64,000 nucleotides of DNA, from contig NZ_QVMN01000008.1 in assembly GCF_010501075.1 (NCBI RefSeq), positions 91,541-155,540 on the forward strand, given 5' to 3'. The notes under the pieces are model-generated. The model ran no database searches and had not been told where the DNA came from. It was given only the letters and a program-made list of their open reading frames with translations. A program made the position numbers and the translations under genes. This document shows, piece after piece, positions 42,462-52,163 of this stretch; the stretch's first letter is position 1, and every line of letters begins with the position of its first letter. This DNA is from Dysgonomonas sp. 25. GTDB taxonomy: Bacteria > Bacteroidota > Bacteroidia > Bacteroidales > Dysgonomonadaceae.

Positions 42462-44615
42462 TTACTCACCATCTTTCTTTATAGGCTTGTCCGGTCTTGG
42501 AGGACGCGGAAGAAGCACTTTGCGCGAAAGTTTCAATTTGCCCGATTTAGGGTCGATATCTATCAATTTCACTTCGATGATATCGCCTTCTTTCAATCCG
42601 GCTTTCTCCATATCGTCGATACGTTCCCACGATATTTCGGAGATATGCAACAATCCGTCTTTGCCCGGAAGTATTTCTACGAATGCTCCGTACGGCATGA
42701 TAGAACGTACTTTACCTTCGTATACTTCACCTACTTCAGGAACGGCTACGATACCTTTGACCTTAGCCATGGCAGCCTCGATAGACTGGCGGTTTGTAGC
42801 TGATATTTCAACACGTCCGTAACCGTCGATTTCTTCGATAGTAATAGTCGCACCTGTTTCTTCCTGAATACCTTGGATGATTTTTCCACCCGGCCCGATA
42901 ACAGCGCCGATGAAGTCTTTCGCAATGATAAGCACTTCGATACGAGGAGCATTGTCTTTCAGGTCAGGACGAGGAGCAGGCAATGTTTCGAGGATTTTAC
43001 CTAAGATGTGTAAACGTCCTTCTTTCGCCTGAGCCAATGCTTTTTCAAGGATTTCGTATGATAGTCCGTCTACCTTGATGTCCATCTGTGTAGCTGTGAT
43101 ACCGTCTTTTGTACCACACACCTTAAAGTCCATATCTCCCAAATGGTCTTCGTCTCCCAAGATGTCAGAAAGAACAGCATAGTTTGTTCCTTTCTTCTCA
43201 GAGATTAATCCCATAGCGATACCCGATACCGGTTTTTTGATTTGTACACCGGCATCCATCAAAGCCAATGTTCCGGCACAAACAGTTGCCATTGAAGACG
43301 AACCGTTCGATTCCAGAATATCCGATACTACACGTATTACGTATGCGTAGTCGGTAGGTATCATTGGTTTCAAAGCGCGGTGTGCCAGATTTCCGTGACC
43401 GATTTCGCGACGGCTCAATCCGCGTGATGGGCGAGCATCTCCTGTCGAAAATGGAGGGAAGTTATAGTGTAGTAAGAAACGCTCTTTTCCGTTGTTCAAT
43501 ACATCGTCGATAATCTTCTCATCGAGTTTTGTACCCAAAGTTACGGTTGTCAAAGACTGAGTTTCTCCACGAGTAAAGATAGCAGAACCGTGTGATCCCG
43601 GAAGGTAATCTACTTCGCTCCAGATAGGGCGTATTTCGGTAGTCTTGCGACCATCGAGACGTTTGCCTTCGTCGAGAATAGAACGGCGCATCGCTTCTTT
43701 CTCTACGTCGTGATAATAGCGGCTGATAAGAGTAGCTTTTTCCGCCAATTCTTCTTCAGTTAAAGTTGCTTTATATTCATCAACGATAGCGGCAAAATTG
43801 TCGCTGCGCTCATGTTTATTCGTGTTGCAAGATGTTGCGACAGCATAAGCCTTGTCGTAGCATTTAGCCCAAACATCTTTGCGTAAGTCTTCGTCGTTTT
43901 CTTCGTGGCAGTATTCACGTTTAACGGTTTTGCCACATTCTTCCATTAACTCAATCTGAGCCTGGCATTGTACTTTGATAGCTTCGTGAGCGAATTTGAT
44001 AGCTTCGAGCATTTCTGCTTCCGATACTTCTTTAAATTCACCTTCTACCATCATGATATTGTCCATCGTAGCACCTACCATAATGTCCATATCAGCTTGT
44101 TCGAGCTGCTGGAATGTAGGGTTGATAACGAATTGTCCGTCGATGCGGGCAACACGCACTTCCGAAATTGGCCCGTTGAAAGGAATGTCGGAAACAGCAA
44201 GAGCTGCCGAGGCTGCCAATCCTGCCAATGCATCTGGAATATCTACTCCATCTGCTGAAAAAAGTGTAATAGTTACAAATACATCAGCATGATAATCATC
44301 AGGGAATAAAGGGCGTAATGCGCGGTCGACCAAACGACAAGTTAATATTTCGTAGTCAGAAGGGCGCGCTTCGCGTTTCTGAAATCCTCCCGGAAAACGT
44401 CCGAAAGCGGAGAATTTTTCTTTGTACTCTACCTGTAAAGGCATAAAATCTACATCCGGTTTTGCATCTTTAGCTGCAGTTACTGCTGCCAGCATCATGG
44501 TGTTGCCCATGCGCAGCATTACCGAACCATCGGCTTGCTTAGCTAATTTACCGGTTTCGAGAGTGATAGTCCTTCCATCACCCAAATCGATACTTTTTGT
44601 AATCGGTTTAATCAT
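42462..44615 (-). CDS. pnp: Polyribonucleotide nucleotidyltransferase
   Basis: PNPase degrades RNA 3' to 5' by phosphorolysis and takes part in mRNA turnover. The 717-residue protein has two RNase PH domains ([19 protein letters not shown] in the first; [20 protein letters not shown] in the second, with the active-site region near DIKVDG), then a KH domain ([17 protein letters not shown]) and an S1 domain ([20 protein letters not shown]). Length and domain order are standard. Single-gene unit with its own promoter box and terminator. Confidence 0.97.
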   Translation of the reverse strand: MIKPITKSIDLGDGRTITLETGKLAKQADGSVMLRMGNTMMLAAVTAAKDAKPDVDFMPLQVEYKEKFSAFGRFPGGFQKREARPSDYEILTCRLVDRALRPLFPDDYHADVFVTITLFSADGVDIPDALAGLAASAALAVSDIPFNGPISEVRVARIDGQFVINPTFQQLEQADMDIMVGATMDNIMMVEGEFKEVSEAEMLEAIKFAHEAIKVQCQAQIELMEECGKTVKREYCHEENDEDLRKDVWAKCYDKAYAVATSCNTNKHERSDNFAAIVDEYKATLTEEELAEKATLISRYYHDVEKEAMRRSILDEGKRLDGRKTTEIRPIWSEVDYLPGSHGSAIFTRGETQSLTTVTLGTKLDEKIIDDVLNNGKERFLLHYNFPPFSTGDARPSRGLSRREIGHGNLAHRALKPMIPTDYAYVIRVVSDILESNGSSSMATVCAGTLALMDAGVQIKKPVSGIAMGLISEKKGTNYAVLSDILGDEDHLGDMDFKVCGTKDGITATQMDIKVDGLSYEILEKALAQAKEGRLHILGKILETLPAPRPDLKDNAPRIEVLIIAKDFIGAVIGPGGKIIQGIQEETGATITIEEIDGYGRVEISATNRQSIEAAMAKVKGIVAVPEVGEVYEGKVRSIMPYGAFVEILPGKDGLLHISEISWERIDDMEKAGLKEGDIIEVKLIDIDPKSGKLKLSRKVLLPRPPRPDKPIKKDGE

Positions 44616-44642
44616 ATTTTTTTAACTTCTTTAATTCGGATG

Positions 44643-44650
44643 CAAAGGTA
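44643..44650 (-). promoter_or_regulatory. -7 box of pnp
   Basis: TACCTTTG on the minus strand, 27 bp before the pnp ATG; a -33 TTTG at standard spacing is not visible. Confidence 0.45.
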
Positions 44651-44723
44651 TGCAAAAGTTTTGATATATAGGTGTGTTAGCTTTTCAAATACCGAATATA
44701 AATGAATCGATAAAAATATTTTG

Positions 44724-44731
44724 TATCTTTC
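44724..44731 (+). promoter_or_regulatory. Candidate -7 box of the secreted protein gene at 44761
   Basis: TATCTTTC, one base off TAnnTTTG, 29 bp before the ATG at 44761. It supports that start against an upstream in-frame start at 44674. Confidence 0.35.
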
Positions 44732-44760
44732 TTCCCGATTATTTCAAACACCAATATAAA

Positions 44761-45531
44761 ATGATGCGTACCTTTCTATTGATAATCTTCTTTGCTTTTT
44801 GTGCAACTTCTATTTCTTCCCAGAACGTAAGGCTCGAATTACCCAGTGTAGAAGAGCTCAGGAATAAAGCGCAGGGTGTGGCTGATTTATCCGATTCGGA
44901 CCGTACTATCGGAATTGGCCGCTTATATTGCCCTGTTCGTTCACCTCTTCCGCTATATGCAAGCGAGTTCGATACTGTTCCGTTCGATACCATACAGTTT
45001 AAGGAAATCGAAGAATACCTTTCTTATAAAATGAGCCGCCAATCCGGCCTTCCTTTGAAGCCTTTTAGTGCGATATTGAGTGTTCATGAAGGTTCGTGGA
45101 TTATACCGTATAGTCCGCCTGAGTTGATTCTGAAAGTGATGTTTCGCGGAGAAGATTTCTACATTGTTGAAGTCGATAGTGAGACAAGAGAGCTTGCTGT
45201 TGTAAAGCGAGTGGATTTGTTTTACCAGGACGATGTAGATTGGAGTGAAAGTGAAGACGAGATGTATATGTTAGGCTACCATCGATATTCGAACTGGGGC
45301 ACATATTTAAGACAGGTTGCGCGTGTCAGGAGCGAAGAGCTTCCGATATATGACCGGCCGGATGGGAAACAACTCGATTTAAAGAATCTTACTGGAAGAA
45401 TCATTGGTATAGAAGGGGATTGGGCACTGTTTCTCTATTCGGATAGAGAGGGAATGTATCATCATGTTTGGTTCAAATGGACGGATGGACATATACTCTT
45501 GCCAGAGATAACAGAATTTCTATATTATTAA
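44761..45531 (+). CDS. Secreted hypothetical protein
   Basis: Family not recognised. The 256-residue protein starts MMRTFLLIIFFAFCATSISS with a signal peptide cut after SSQ. The mature part is strand-rich and acidic, with WIIPYSPPELILKVMFRGED and LKNLTGRIIGIEGDWALFLY; the latter has an SH3-like flavour (it asks what the protein does with YDRPDGK, a frequent phrase at the start of bacterial SH3 domains). The start at 44761 places the signal peptide at the N-terminus. Its stop overlaps the stop of the facing methyltransferase gene by 4 bp. Confidence 0.6.
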   Translation: MMRTFLLIIFFAFCATSISSQNVRLELPSVEELRNKAQGVADLSDSDRTIGIGRLYCPVRSPLPLYASEFDTVPFDTIQFKEIEEYLSYKMSRQSGLPLKPFSAILSVHEGSWIIPYSPPELILKVMFRGEDFYIVEVDSETRELAVVKRVDLFYQDDVDWSESEDEMYMLGYHRYSNWGTYLRQVARVRSEELPIYDRPDGKQLDLKNLTGRIIGIEGDWALFLYSDREGMYHHVWFKWTDGHILLPEITEFLYY

Positions 45532-46319
45532 AATCCTCTTTGCCTCATCGCCTCGAAAGTCAGTACGGCAGTAGAAACCGAAACATTGAGCGAATCTATC
45601 TTCCCGCGCATCGGTATTTTGATGCGGGCATCGGCTTTGTCGAGCCAGAAATCGGTTAGTCCGTCCGCTTCCGTACCCATGACGATAGCCGAAGGGCGGG
45701 TGAAGTCGGTATCCTGATACCATTGCGAAGCTTGCAATTCGGCAGCAAAGGTCTGGACGCCTTTTGCTTGCAGGTATGCGAGTGCTTCCTGTGATGTACA
45801 AACGGCAGTGGGAACGGTGAAGATGCATCCCACACTCGAGCGGATAGCATTGGGATTATAGAGGTCGGTTGCCGGATCGCAAATGATAACGGCATCGGCT
45901 TGTGCCGCATCGGCAGTGCGGAGGATAGCCCCCAGATTGCCGGGTTTCTCGACAGCCTCGAGCACGATGATAAACGGATTCTCCGACAATTTCAGGTCTT
46001 GCAGGGTATGCAGCTTGGGTTCGGCTAAAACGACTAATCCGTCAGAACCTTCGCGATAGGCAACTTTTTCGAAAACGGCTTGCGATACTTCGGCTATTAA
46101 CTCTTGCGGAATGCTATGCAATACATCGGGATAGTCGGTTTTGGAAAACAGTTCGGGACAAAGGAAAACCGATTTGACAGTATATCCTGCCGATAAAGCC
46201 AAGCTAAGTTCGCGTGCCCCTTCTATAACGAACAGGTTCTGCTCACGCCGCTCCTTCGCTTTTGTCAGCTTGGCGATGTTCTTTATCTTAGGATTCTGTA
46301 AACTGGTTATCTTTTCCAT
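45528..46319 (-). CDS. TrmH/SpoU-family RNA 2'-O-methyltransferase
   Basis: SpoU enzymes methylate the 2'-OH of rRNA or tRNA nucleotides. The 263-residue protein has an N-terminal substrate-binding part (SLQNPKIKNIAKLTKAKERR) and a C-terminal knotted SPOUT domain with VEKPGNLGAILRTADAA (motif 1), NAIRSSVGCIFTVP (motif 2), MGTEADGL and PMRGKIDSLNVSVSTAV (motif 3). Which RNA it modifies cannot be told; 23S rRNA is likely given the RlmB-like layout. Confidence 0.88.
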   Translation of the reverse strand: MEKITSLQNPKIKNIAKLTKAKERREQNLFVIEGARELSLALSAGYTVKSVFLCPELFSKTDYPDVLHSIPQELIAEVSQAVFEKVAYREGSDGLVVLAEPKLHTLQDLKLSENPFIIVLEAVEKPGNLGAILRTADAAQADAVIICDPATDLYNPNAIRSSVGCIFTVPTAVCTSQEALAYLQAKGVQTFAAELQASQWYQDTDFTRPSAIVMGTEADGLTDFWLDKADARIKIPMRGKIDSLNVSVSTAVLTFEAMRQRGF

Positions 46320-46375
46320 GAACTATGATGGATAAAATGATATTCCGTTGATTGTCAACTGATTTTTTTTGACTT

Positions 46376-46415
46376 TACAAACTTGACAAATATGACGCAA
46401 TACAGTGCTTTTTAC
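46376..46415. repeat. 40 bp dispersed intergenic repeat, copy 2
   Basis: Matches 10489-10528 at about 35 of 40 positions. It is followed 57 bp later by GTAACT-hairpin repeat copy 3, so two repeat families share this 204 bp spacer. Confidence 0.6.
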
Positions 46416-46472
46416 AACTTGTTCAATTCTCACCACGGCTGACCGTTTTGAATATAGATAAAGTTCTGAAAA

Positions 46473-46516
46473 CCTTGTAACTCGTAACTGTCCACAGGAC
46501 GAAGTAACTTGTAACT
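46473..46516. repeat. GTAACT-hairpin repeat, copy 3
   Basis: CTTGTAACTCGTAACT, hairpin GTCCACAGGAC (46490-46500), then GAAGTAACTTGTAACT. The hairpin arms (GTCC/GGAC) differ from those of copies 1 and 2 (GTGC/GCAC) yet still pair. Confidence 0.65.
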
Positions 46517-46523
46517 CTTTTTT

Positions 46524-47129
46524 CTACTTGCTCATCTCGCGCGACTTGTCACCCAAATAACCGCCATGATGGCGTTTGGCATAGTCAGCAGGCGAAAAGT
46601 TGATTTTCTTCATCGTACCCACAACAAGGATGTCGCCTATGACAGTCATAACGGTGGTGGATGTGGTCGGCGTAAGGCATAAAGCGCATACTTCGGTCGG
46701 ATTTCCTGTAGGCAGGCAGATGGTTGCCTTTTGAGCTAAGAGGCTATCGGGATCGCTGGTGATAACGATAAATTTTATCCCCGGCACAAGCACCTGAGCC
46801 AGCGAAACCAGTTCTATAATTTCGCGTGTTTTACCCGAATTGGAAATAAGCAACATAATATCGTTCTCCTGCAAAATGCCGAGGTCGCCATGTTGCGCTT
46901 CGCTCGGATGGAGGAAAACGGCAGGCGTGCCGGTAGAGCTGAAAGTGGTAGCAATGTTTTGTGCTATCTGTCCGGCTTTACCCATCCCGCTGGTTACTAA
47001 TTTTCCCTTTTTTTTGTTGGTTTGCTCCACGATTAAATCGGTAGCCTGTTCGTATGCGTCCGAAACAGGTATGTTCAGTACAGCATTCGCTTCGTGTTCC
47101 AGTAAGGAACGTATTTCGTTTATTCCCAT
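46524..47129 (-). CDS. SIS-domain sugar-phosphate isomerase, arabinose-5-phosphate isomerase-like
   Basis: The 201-residue protein is one SIS domain of the KdsD/KpsF type, which converts ribulose-5-phosphate to arabinose-5-phosphate for Kdo and lipid A core synthesis. It has VTSGMGKAGQIAQNIATTFS, PAVFLHPSEAQHGDLGILQ and LLISNSGKTREI. The tandem CBS domains of typical KdsD (about 320 residues) are missing; SIS-only forms are known, including in Bacteroides. It is the last gene of rpoN-PAP2-gcvH-purE-SIS, 4 bp after purE. Confidence 0.85.
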   Translation of the reverse strand: MGINEIRSLLEHEANAVLNIPVSDAYEQATDLIVEQTNKKKGKLVTSGMGKAGQIAQNIATTFSSTGTPAVFLHPSEAQHGDLGILQENDIMLLISNSGKTREIIELVSLAQVLVPGIKFIVITSDPDSLLAQKATICLPTGNPTEVCALCLTPTTSTTVMTVIGDILVVGTMKKINFSPADYAKRHHGGYLGDKSREMSK

Positions 47130-47133
47130 CGTT

Positions 47134-47640
47134 TTAGTTTGTCTTATACTTGTATTGTATTTTGGACAACTCCTCGTTAGCCTTTTCTATCTTACCTTTT
47201 AGTGTTTCTTTATAGGCTATCAGCTTTTGTTGTACCTGTTCGTCTCCTGTTGCTATCATCTGCAAAGCAAGGATTGCCGCATTGAGCGCCCCGTTTATTC
47301 CCACTGTTGCGACAGGAATCCCCGGAGGCATCTGTACGATTGCCAGCAGCGCATCCATTCCGTCGAGCGACGAATCGATAGGCACACCTATCACGGGCAG
47401 CGGAGTCATCGACGCAATCACACCCGGCAGGTGCGCAGCCATTCCGGCAGCGGCAATGATTACTTTTATGCCACGTGCTTTGGCGTTCTTGGCAAATTCT
47501 TCTACACGCTCGGGAGTACGGTGAGCCGACAATGCATTCATCTCGAACGGAATTTCCATTTCGTCCAACAGCTTGGCGGCTTTTTCCATTACGGGCAGAT
47601 CCGAAGTACTGCCCATAATGATGCTTACAACAGGTGTCAT
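47134..47640 (-). CDS. purE: N5-carboxyaminoimidazole ribonucleotide mutase
   Basis: PurE rearranges N5-CAIR to CAIR in purine synthesis. The 168-residue protein shows IIMGSTSDLPVMEKA at the start, the SAHRTPERV motif with the catalytic histidine, and AAGMAAHLPGVIAS. Length is typical of class I PurE. It is 4 bp after gcvH and 4 bp before the SIS gene. Confidence 0.96.
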   Translation of the reverse strand: MTPVVSIIMGSTSDLPVMEKAAKLLDEMEIPFEMNALSAHRTPERVEEFAKNAKARGIKVIIAAAGMAAHLPGVIASMTPLPVIGVPIDSSLDGMDALLAIVQMPPGIPVATVGINGALNAAILALQMIATGDEQVQQKLIAYKETLKGKIEKANEELSKIQYKYKTN

Positions 47641-47644
47641 ATCC

Positions 47645-48025
47645 TTATTTTCCTATTAAATTTTTGTAATCGGCAGCCGACAACAATTCGGCCAATCCGC
47701 TTTCATCTTCTATTTCTACTTTGATAATCCAGCCTTCGCCATAAGGGTCTTCGTTGATTAGCTCGGGTTTGTCTTCTAATTGGGTATTCACTTCCAGCAC
47801 TTTTGCCGAAACGGGCATAAACAATTCCGAAACAGTTTTTACAGCTTCAACCGAACCAAATACGTCGCCTTGTTTTACCGATTCACCTTCGGTGGTGATG
47901 TCGACATAGACGATTTCGCCTAATTCGCTTTGCGCAAAGTCGGTAATACCTATCAAGGCCGTTTTGCCGTCTACTCTTATCCACTCGTGGTCGTTCGAAT
48001 ACTTCAAATTTTCAGGGAAATTCAT
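47645..48025 (-). CDS. gcvH: Glycine cleavage system H protein
   Basis: GcvH shuttles the aminomethyl group of glycine on a lipoyl arm. The 126-residue protein begins [20 protein letters not shown] and has [19 protein letters not shown], where the lysine of AVKT is the lipoylation site. The frame stays open far upstream, to 48541, but that extension overlaps the PAP2 gene and is not GcvH-like, so the ATG at 48025 is used. Other gcv genes are not in the window. Confidence 0.95.
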   Translation of the reverse strand: MNFPENLKYSNDHEWIRVDGKTALIGITDFAQSELGEIVYVDITTEGESVKQGDVFGSVEAVKTVSELFMPVSAKVLEVNTQLEDKPELINEDPYGEGWIIKVEIEDESGLAELLSAADYKNLIGK

Positions 48026-48060
48026 AGTTGTTATATTTTTATGGTTAATATAAATTGATT

Positions 48061-48696
48061 CTAAAATCCAAAGATAGTAAAATATGCGCCCCAATAGATA
48101 CAAATATAAGAAACAATAAATCCTAACGCAAAGCCTGCATATACCTGCGCCGGAGTATGGCGTTTGAGCAGCAGGCGTGATGTGCCGAGACATCCGGCAA
48201 GGATAAACAATACGATAAACAACCCGAAGGGCGAGATACCTTTCACGTTGTACGAGATGGATAGCACGCATCCTATCAGTCCGCCGATACCCATCATGTG
48301 GGCGCTTATTTTCCAGAAGAAAGTAATGATTCCTGCCAGCAGCAGCAATATCAACGGCGTAGCCAGCATCGCAAGGAACCAGATGGGTATGTAGGGCTGC
48401 ATAAAATAATAGAGCAGCAATACGTAACACAGGAAGGTGAAAAGGAAAGGCAACAGCCGGTCGCGTTTGTCGCTCATTGCATAATCCTTTATCAGCCGGA
48501 AGCGCTTGAACAGGAAAATGCCGTTGGCGGGGAGGATGCACGAAAGAATGATTATCGGCAGCATAAACCGGATAAACGTTTCGAAGTTAGTATATACCCC
48601 CTCGTAGGCAAAGAGGAGCAATACCCCGTACACCGCCATAAAGATGGGGTGTAGGATGAACGAAAGTGCCTGGGCGATAAAGTGTTGTCTATTCAT
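48061..48696 (-). CDS. PAP2-like membrane protein with altered catalytic site
   Basis: The 211-residue protein has about six membrane helices and the remnants of the PAP2 phosphatase signature: KRDRLLPF (first motif region), SAHMMG (second) and [20 protein letters not shown] (third). The usual third motif is SR-x5-H-x3-D; here the Asp is Gln, which might weaken phosphatase activity. PAP2 enzymes act on lipid phosphates such as undecaprenyl pyrophosphate or phosphatidic acid. Its start overlaps the rpoN stop by 4 bp, so the two are translationally coupled. Confidence 0.78.
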   Translation of the reverse strand: MNRQHFIAQALSFILHPIFMAVYGVLLLFAYEGVYTNFETFIRFMLPIIILSCILPANGIFLFKRFRLIKDYAMSDKRDRLLPFLFTFLCYVLLLYYFMQPYIPIWFLAMLATPLILLLLAGIITFFWKISAHMMGIGGLIGCVLSISYNVKGISPFGLFIVLFILAGCLGTSRLLLKRHTPAQVYAGFALGFIVSYICIYWGAYFTIFGF

Positions 48697-50147
48697 ATTT
48701 CCTTTCTCAGACGGGCTATAGGTATATTCATCTGTTCGCGGTATTTGGCCACTGTGCGGCGGGCTATGATATAGCCTTTTTCGCGTAAAATGTCGGATAA
48801 CCTGTCGTCGGTCAACGGTTTCCGTTTATCTTCGTTTTCTATCGATTCTCTTAGTATCGCTTTTACTTCGCGCGACGAAATTTCTTCTCCCGTATCGGTC
48901 TGCATCGATTCGGAAAAGAAGTATTTGAGCGGATATACACCGAAATTGGTTTGGACATATTTGCTGTTGCTTACACGCGAGATAGTCGAAATGTCATACC
49001 CGGTGCGTTCGGCCACGTCTTTCAGTATCATCGGGCGCAACTGCGTCTCGTCTCCCGTAAGGAAGAAATCGTATTGCAGGTCGATAATTGCCTGCATTGT
49101 CCGTTGGAGTGTCTCCTGCCGTTGACGCACGGCCTCGATAAACCAGCGTGCCGAATCCAGCTTTTGTTTGACGAACAGGACGGCATTTTTGGCATCTGTG
49201 CTCATCGACTCTTTATTTTCGCTATATCCCCTCAGCATATCCGAGTATTCGCGATTTACTTTCAGTGGAGGCAGATTCCGGCTGTTGAGGTTGAAAAACA
49301 ACTCGCCATTGTAGGACTCGACAATGAAGTCGGGCACTACCGTGTTCATCGTCTGCGCCAGCGAATCGCCCCAATTGCTCCCCGGCTTAGGATTGAGCGT
49401 CGTTATCTCGCGAATGACTTCCTTCAATGTGTCTTCGTCGAGATTCAACTGCTTCATTATCTTATCGTAATGCCTTTTCGAAAATTCGTTAAAGTAGTTA
49501 CGGATAACAAGTGTCGCAGCTTCCACAACGGGCGACGATTCTTTTCGCTCGAGTTGTAGGAGTAAACATTCTTGCAAATCCCTCGCGCCGATGCCTGCGG
49601 GATCGAAGGTCTGGACGATATGCAGTATCTTTTCTAACTTTTCGGGTGAAACGTCTATGTTTTGCTGAAAAATCAAATCGTCCGATATGGCAGGGAGTGT
49701 ACGGTCTAAGTAACCACTCTCATTGATATTTCCGATAATATATTCGGCGCATTTTTGCTCTTCTTCGTCGAAGTCGCATTCTCCCAGCTGGTCGAGCAAA
49801 TACTCGCTCAACGATTCGCCTACGGCAAAAGGAATTTCTTTGTTGTCGGAAGTTTGTTTGTTATTGTCTTTCAGGCGGTAATCGGGAATCTCTTCTTCGT
49901 TGAGGTAGTCGCCTAAAGTCAGGTCTTCCTGCGTGATGTTGTCGTCACCATCCAAGGTGTTACCATCCTGTAGGTCGTCCGATTCATCAGCTTCATATCC
50001 CTCTTCCAGAGCCGGATTATCTTCCAATTCCTGTTTTATGCGCTCCTCTAACTCCAAGGCAGGCATCTCCGTAAGCTTTATCACCTGCATTTGCAGAGGC
50101 GAAAGCTTTTGCTGTTGCTTTAATTGAAGTTGCTGTTTCAGTGCCAT
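48693..50147 (-). CDS. rpoN: RNA polymerase sigma-54 factor
   Basis: Sigma-54 directs RNA polymerase to -24/-12 promoters and needs an AAA+ activator. The 484-residue protein has region I at the start (LKQQQKLSPLQMQVIKLTEM, Gln/Leu-rich), an acidic region II, a core-binding domain (LQECLLLQLERKE; LNPKPGSNWGDS) and a C-terminal DNA-binding part with the RpoN box ARRTVAKYREQ, where the family consensus is ARRTVAKYRE. It is first in rpoN-PAP2-gcvH-purE-SIS. No sigma-54 activator gene is in the window. Confidence 0.97.
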   Translation of the reverse strand: MALKQQLQLKQQQKLSPLQMQVIKLTEMPALELEERIKQELEDNPALEEGYEADESDDLQDGNTLDGDDNITQEDLTLGDYLNEEEIPDYRLKDNNKQTSDNKEIPFAVGESLSEYLLDQLGECDFDEEEQKCAEYIIGNINESGYLDRTLPAISDDLIFQQNIDVSPEKLEKILHIVQTFDPAGIGARDLQECLLLQLERKESSPVVEAATLVIRNYFNEFSKRHYDKIMKQLNLDEDTLKEVIREITTLNPKPGSNWGDSLAQTMNTVVPDFIVESYNGELFFNLNSRNLPPLKVNREYSDMLRGYSENKESMSTDAKNAVLFVKQKLDSARWFIEAVRQRQETLQRTMQAIIDLQYDFFLTGDETQLRPMILKDVAERTGYDISTISRVSNSKYVQTNFGVYPLKYFFSESMQTDTGEEISSREVKAILRESIENEDKRKPLTDDRLSDILREKGYIIARRTVAKYREQMNIPIARLRKEI

Positions 50148-50173
50148 AGAGAAGTCTGATTTTCCTTACTTTA

Positions 50174-50181
50174 CAAAGATA
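50174..50181 (-). promoter_or_regulatory. -7 box of rpoN
   Basis: TATCTTTG on the minus strand, 26 bp before the rpoN ATG; a T-rich block lies at about the -33 position. Confidence 0.5.
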
Positions 50182-50199
50182 GTGCAAGCCGAGAGAAGA

Positions 50200-50247
50200 A
50201 TAAAAAGGTTTCCCTTTTTTATTCCGGAGGCGCAGCCTATCTCCGCT
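50200..50247 (-). terminator. Hairpin region ending the MFS-POT-glycosylase operon
   Basis: On the minus strand CGGAG...GGC-TGC-GCC-TCCG forms one hairpin, followed by a second, AAAAAAGG/CCTTTTT with T-rich tail. It lies just downstream of the DNA glycosylase stop at 50252. Confidence 0.45.
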
Positions 50248-50251
50248 TTTA

Positions 50252-50749
50252 TTAAAGCAAAGATAATACACTTTCTAATATCTCGTGCCATTTTTCGACC
50301 TTTTCCGACAAGCTCATGCGGGCATTGGCCGGACTGGGCGATGGTAATACGAGAAAGGTGTGCGCTGTATCGAAGCCAACGTATTTGCGATAAAATTCTT
50401 CGGCTTTCTTGCTCGTAAAGCAAACAGTCTCGAGCGAAGGATAGTTTTTGTAGAAACCGGAAAAGTCGTTGGGTATTTCGTTTTTTATGCACGAATCGAG
50501 GCTTCCCTGACCTTCGCGTGATTGCAGTACATCCCAGAGGGCTAATCTTTTAGATAGCACAAAAGCTACCCGTTCGTTGTAATCGGACGGTAGTGGATCT
50601 TGATATAAGGTATATAGTATTTTCCAGAATTGATTGCTCGGATGCCCATAGTATTGCTGCCTTCTCAACGATTCTTCCCCCGGCATAGTGCCCAAAAACA
50701 GCACTTTCGAGTTTTTGTTTATAACCGGAGAAAAGGCAATCTTCCTCAT
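50252..50749 (-). CDS. DNA-deoxyinosine glycosylase (UDG family 6-like)
   Basis: The 165-residue protein belongs to the uracil-DNA glycosylase superfamily, hypoxanthine-DNA glycosylase type, which excises deaminated adenine from DNA. It has LFLGTMPGEESLRRQQYYGH (motif 1) and HPSNQFWKIL, then LVLPSPSPANA (motif 2). The position of the catalytic residue differs between family members, so activity is inferred. ATG at 50749 is chosen over a TTG at 50755. It follows the POT gene by 10 bp. Confidence 0.85.
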   Translation of the reverse strand: MRKIAFSPVINKNSKVLFLGTMPGEESLRRQQYYGHPSNQFWKILYTLYQDPLPSDYNERVAFVLSKRLALWDVLQSREGQGSLDSCIKNEIPNDFSGFYKNYPSLETVCFTSKKAEEFYRKYVGFDTAHTFLVLPSPSPANARMSLSEKVEKWHEILESVLSLL

Positions 50750-50759
50750 AGGCAAAACG

Positions 50760-52154
50760 TTATCGGATGCCGTGCGACATTTTCAGAATGACTTTGTTGA
50801 GGCAAATCATCAGCAATCCGCAACCTATTACGAATATGGAAATGTATAGGAATATTCTTCCAGCGCCTAATGCTTGTACGGTGGAAGCTAATACCCCTCC
50901 TAATATATTGGCAAAGAAGGAAGCTAACATCCAAACAGCCATTAGAACCGATGCCAATTTAGGTGGCGAAAGTTTGGTTACGACGGATAGCCCCACAGGA
51001 GATAGACACAACTCGCCGATGGTATGTACCAGATATGTCATAACCAACCACCATAGGCTGGCTTTTACGGTAACATCAGCGATGTCTCCTCCGCGCTCCG
51101 AAACGGCTCCCAGCATAAAGAAGAAGCCAAGCCCTAAAATAATCATACCCGATCCCATCTTGATAGGAGTGGATAGCCTGCGTCCGAATTTAGTTCCCCA
51201 GAAGATGGCAAAAAGAGGTGCCAGCGTCACAATAAAGAACGGATTAACAGACTGGAATATCGGTGTGGGTATTTCCCATGCGCCAATGAATGGCAGCGTG
51301 ATAACTCTGTCTATATAGTTTTCGGTATATAATGTCAGTGAAGAACCGGCTTGTTCGAATCCGGCAAAAAAGAAGATGGCAAAGAAGAAATAAATAAAAA
51401 TTACGGCAATTCGTTGCTTGTCGGCTGAAGTCAGTTTTCCCGATTCTACTTGCTGAATCTCTTGTTTTATTTCTTTTGTTTTCTTTTCCTTTGTTGGTTT
51501 CAATCCGACATCTCCCAGATATTTTTTCGATAAGGCAGAGAAAATAAAGAATCCGAGTATCATGCCGATAGAGGCAGCTAAGAATCCATATTTATATCCC
51601 CATGCAATTATTTTTCCACTGGCATCGTGAGTAGCAAAAACACCGTCGGTCAATATACCGATAACGATAGGGGCAATAAGCGCACCCAGATTTACTCCCA
51701 TATAAAAAATGGAGAATGCCGAATCTTTTCGAGGGTCGTCTTTGGAATATAATTTTCCTACTAATGTGGATATATTCGGCTTAAAGAACCCATTACCTAT
51801 GATAAGCAATATAAGTCCCAGCATCAATCCGAAGTGGGTGTTGATGGCAAATAAACAGAACTGCCCCAATGCCATTACCAAACAACCGATATAGATAGCC
51901 CGGCGTTGTCCTAAAAATTGATCGGCCAGCCATCCTCCGATGAGCGGAGTGAAGTATACAAATCCTGTGAAAAAGCCATAGATTAAACTTGCCTCTTTAG
52001 GGTCGATAGACAAACCGCCTTCCAAGAATGTTTTGGTAAGGTATAACATTAATATACCCCGCATCCCGAAATAGGAAAAGCGTTCCCACATCTCGACGAA
52101 AAAGAGCATGTATAACCCCTTCGGATGTCCTTTTTTCTTTATCTCTGAATTCAT
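50760..52154 (-). CDS. POT/PTR2-family proton-dependent peptide transporter
   Basis: POT transporters import di- and tripeptides with protons. The 464-residue, roughly 14-helix protein has the diagnostic EMWERFSYFGMRG motif in TM1 and the PTR2 signature FYMGVNLGALIAPIV, with ILIGNGFFKPNIST-like residues near. A cytoplasmic lysine-rich loop (KPTKEKKTKEIKQEIQQ) lies near the middle. It follows the MFSD1-like carrier by 9 bp, suggesting shared use. Confidence 0.93.
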   Translation of the reverse strand: MNSEIKKKGHPKGLYMLFFVEMWERFSYFGMRGILMLYLTKTFLEGGLSIDPKEASLIYGFFTGFVYFTPLIGGWLADQFLGQRRAIYIGCLVMALGQFCLFAINTHFGLMLGLILLIIGNGFFKPNISTLVGKLYSKDDPRKDSAFSIFYMGVNLGALIAPIVIGILTDGVFATHDASGKIIAWGYKYGFLAASIGMILGFFIFSALSKKYLGDVGLKPTKEKKTKEIKQEIQQVESGKLTSADKQRIAVIFIYFFFAIFFFAGFEQAGSSLTLYTENYIDRVITLPFIGAWEIPTPIFQSVNPFFIVTLAPLFAIFWGTKFGRRLSTPIKMGSGMIILGLGFFFMLGAVSERGGDIADVTVKASLWWLVMTYLVHTIGELCLSPVGLSVVTKLSPPKLASVLMAVWMLASFFANILGGVLASTVQALGAGRIFLYISIFVIGCGLLMICLNKVILKMSHGIR

Positions 52155-52163
52155 ATGTTGATC

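Noticed and set aside
48026-48541. 172-residue N-terminal extension of gcvH
   Set aside because: It overlaps the well-supported PAP2 gene in another frame and does not resemble GcvH, whose own start at 48025 is clear.
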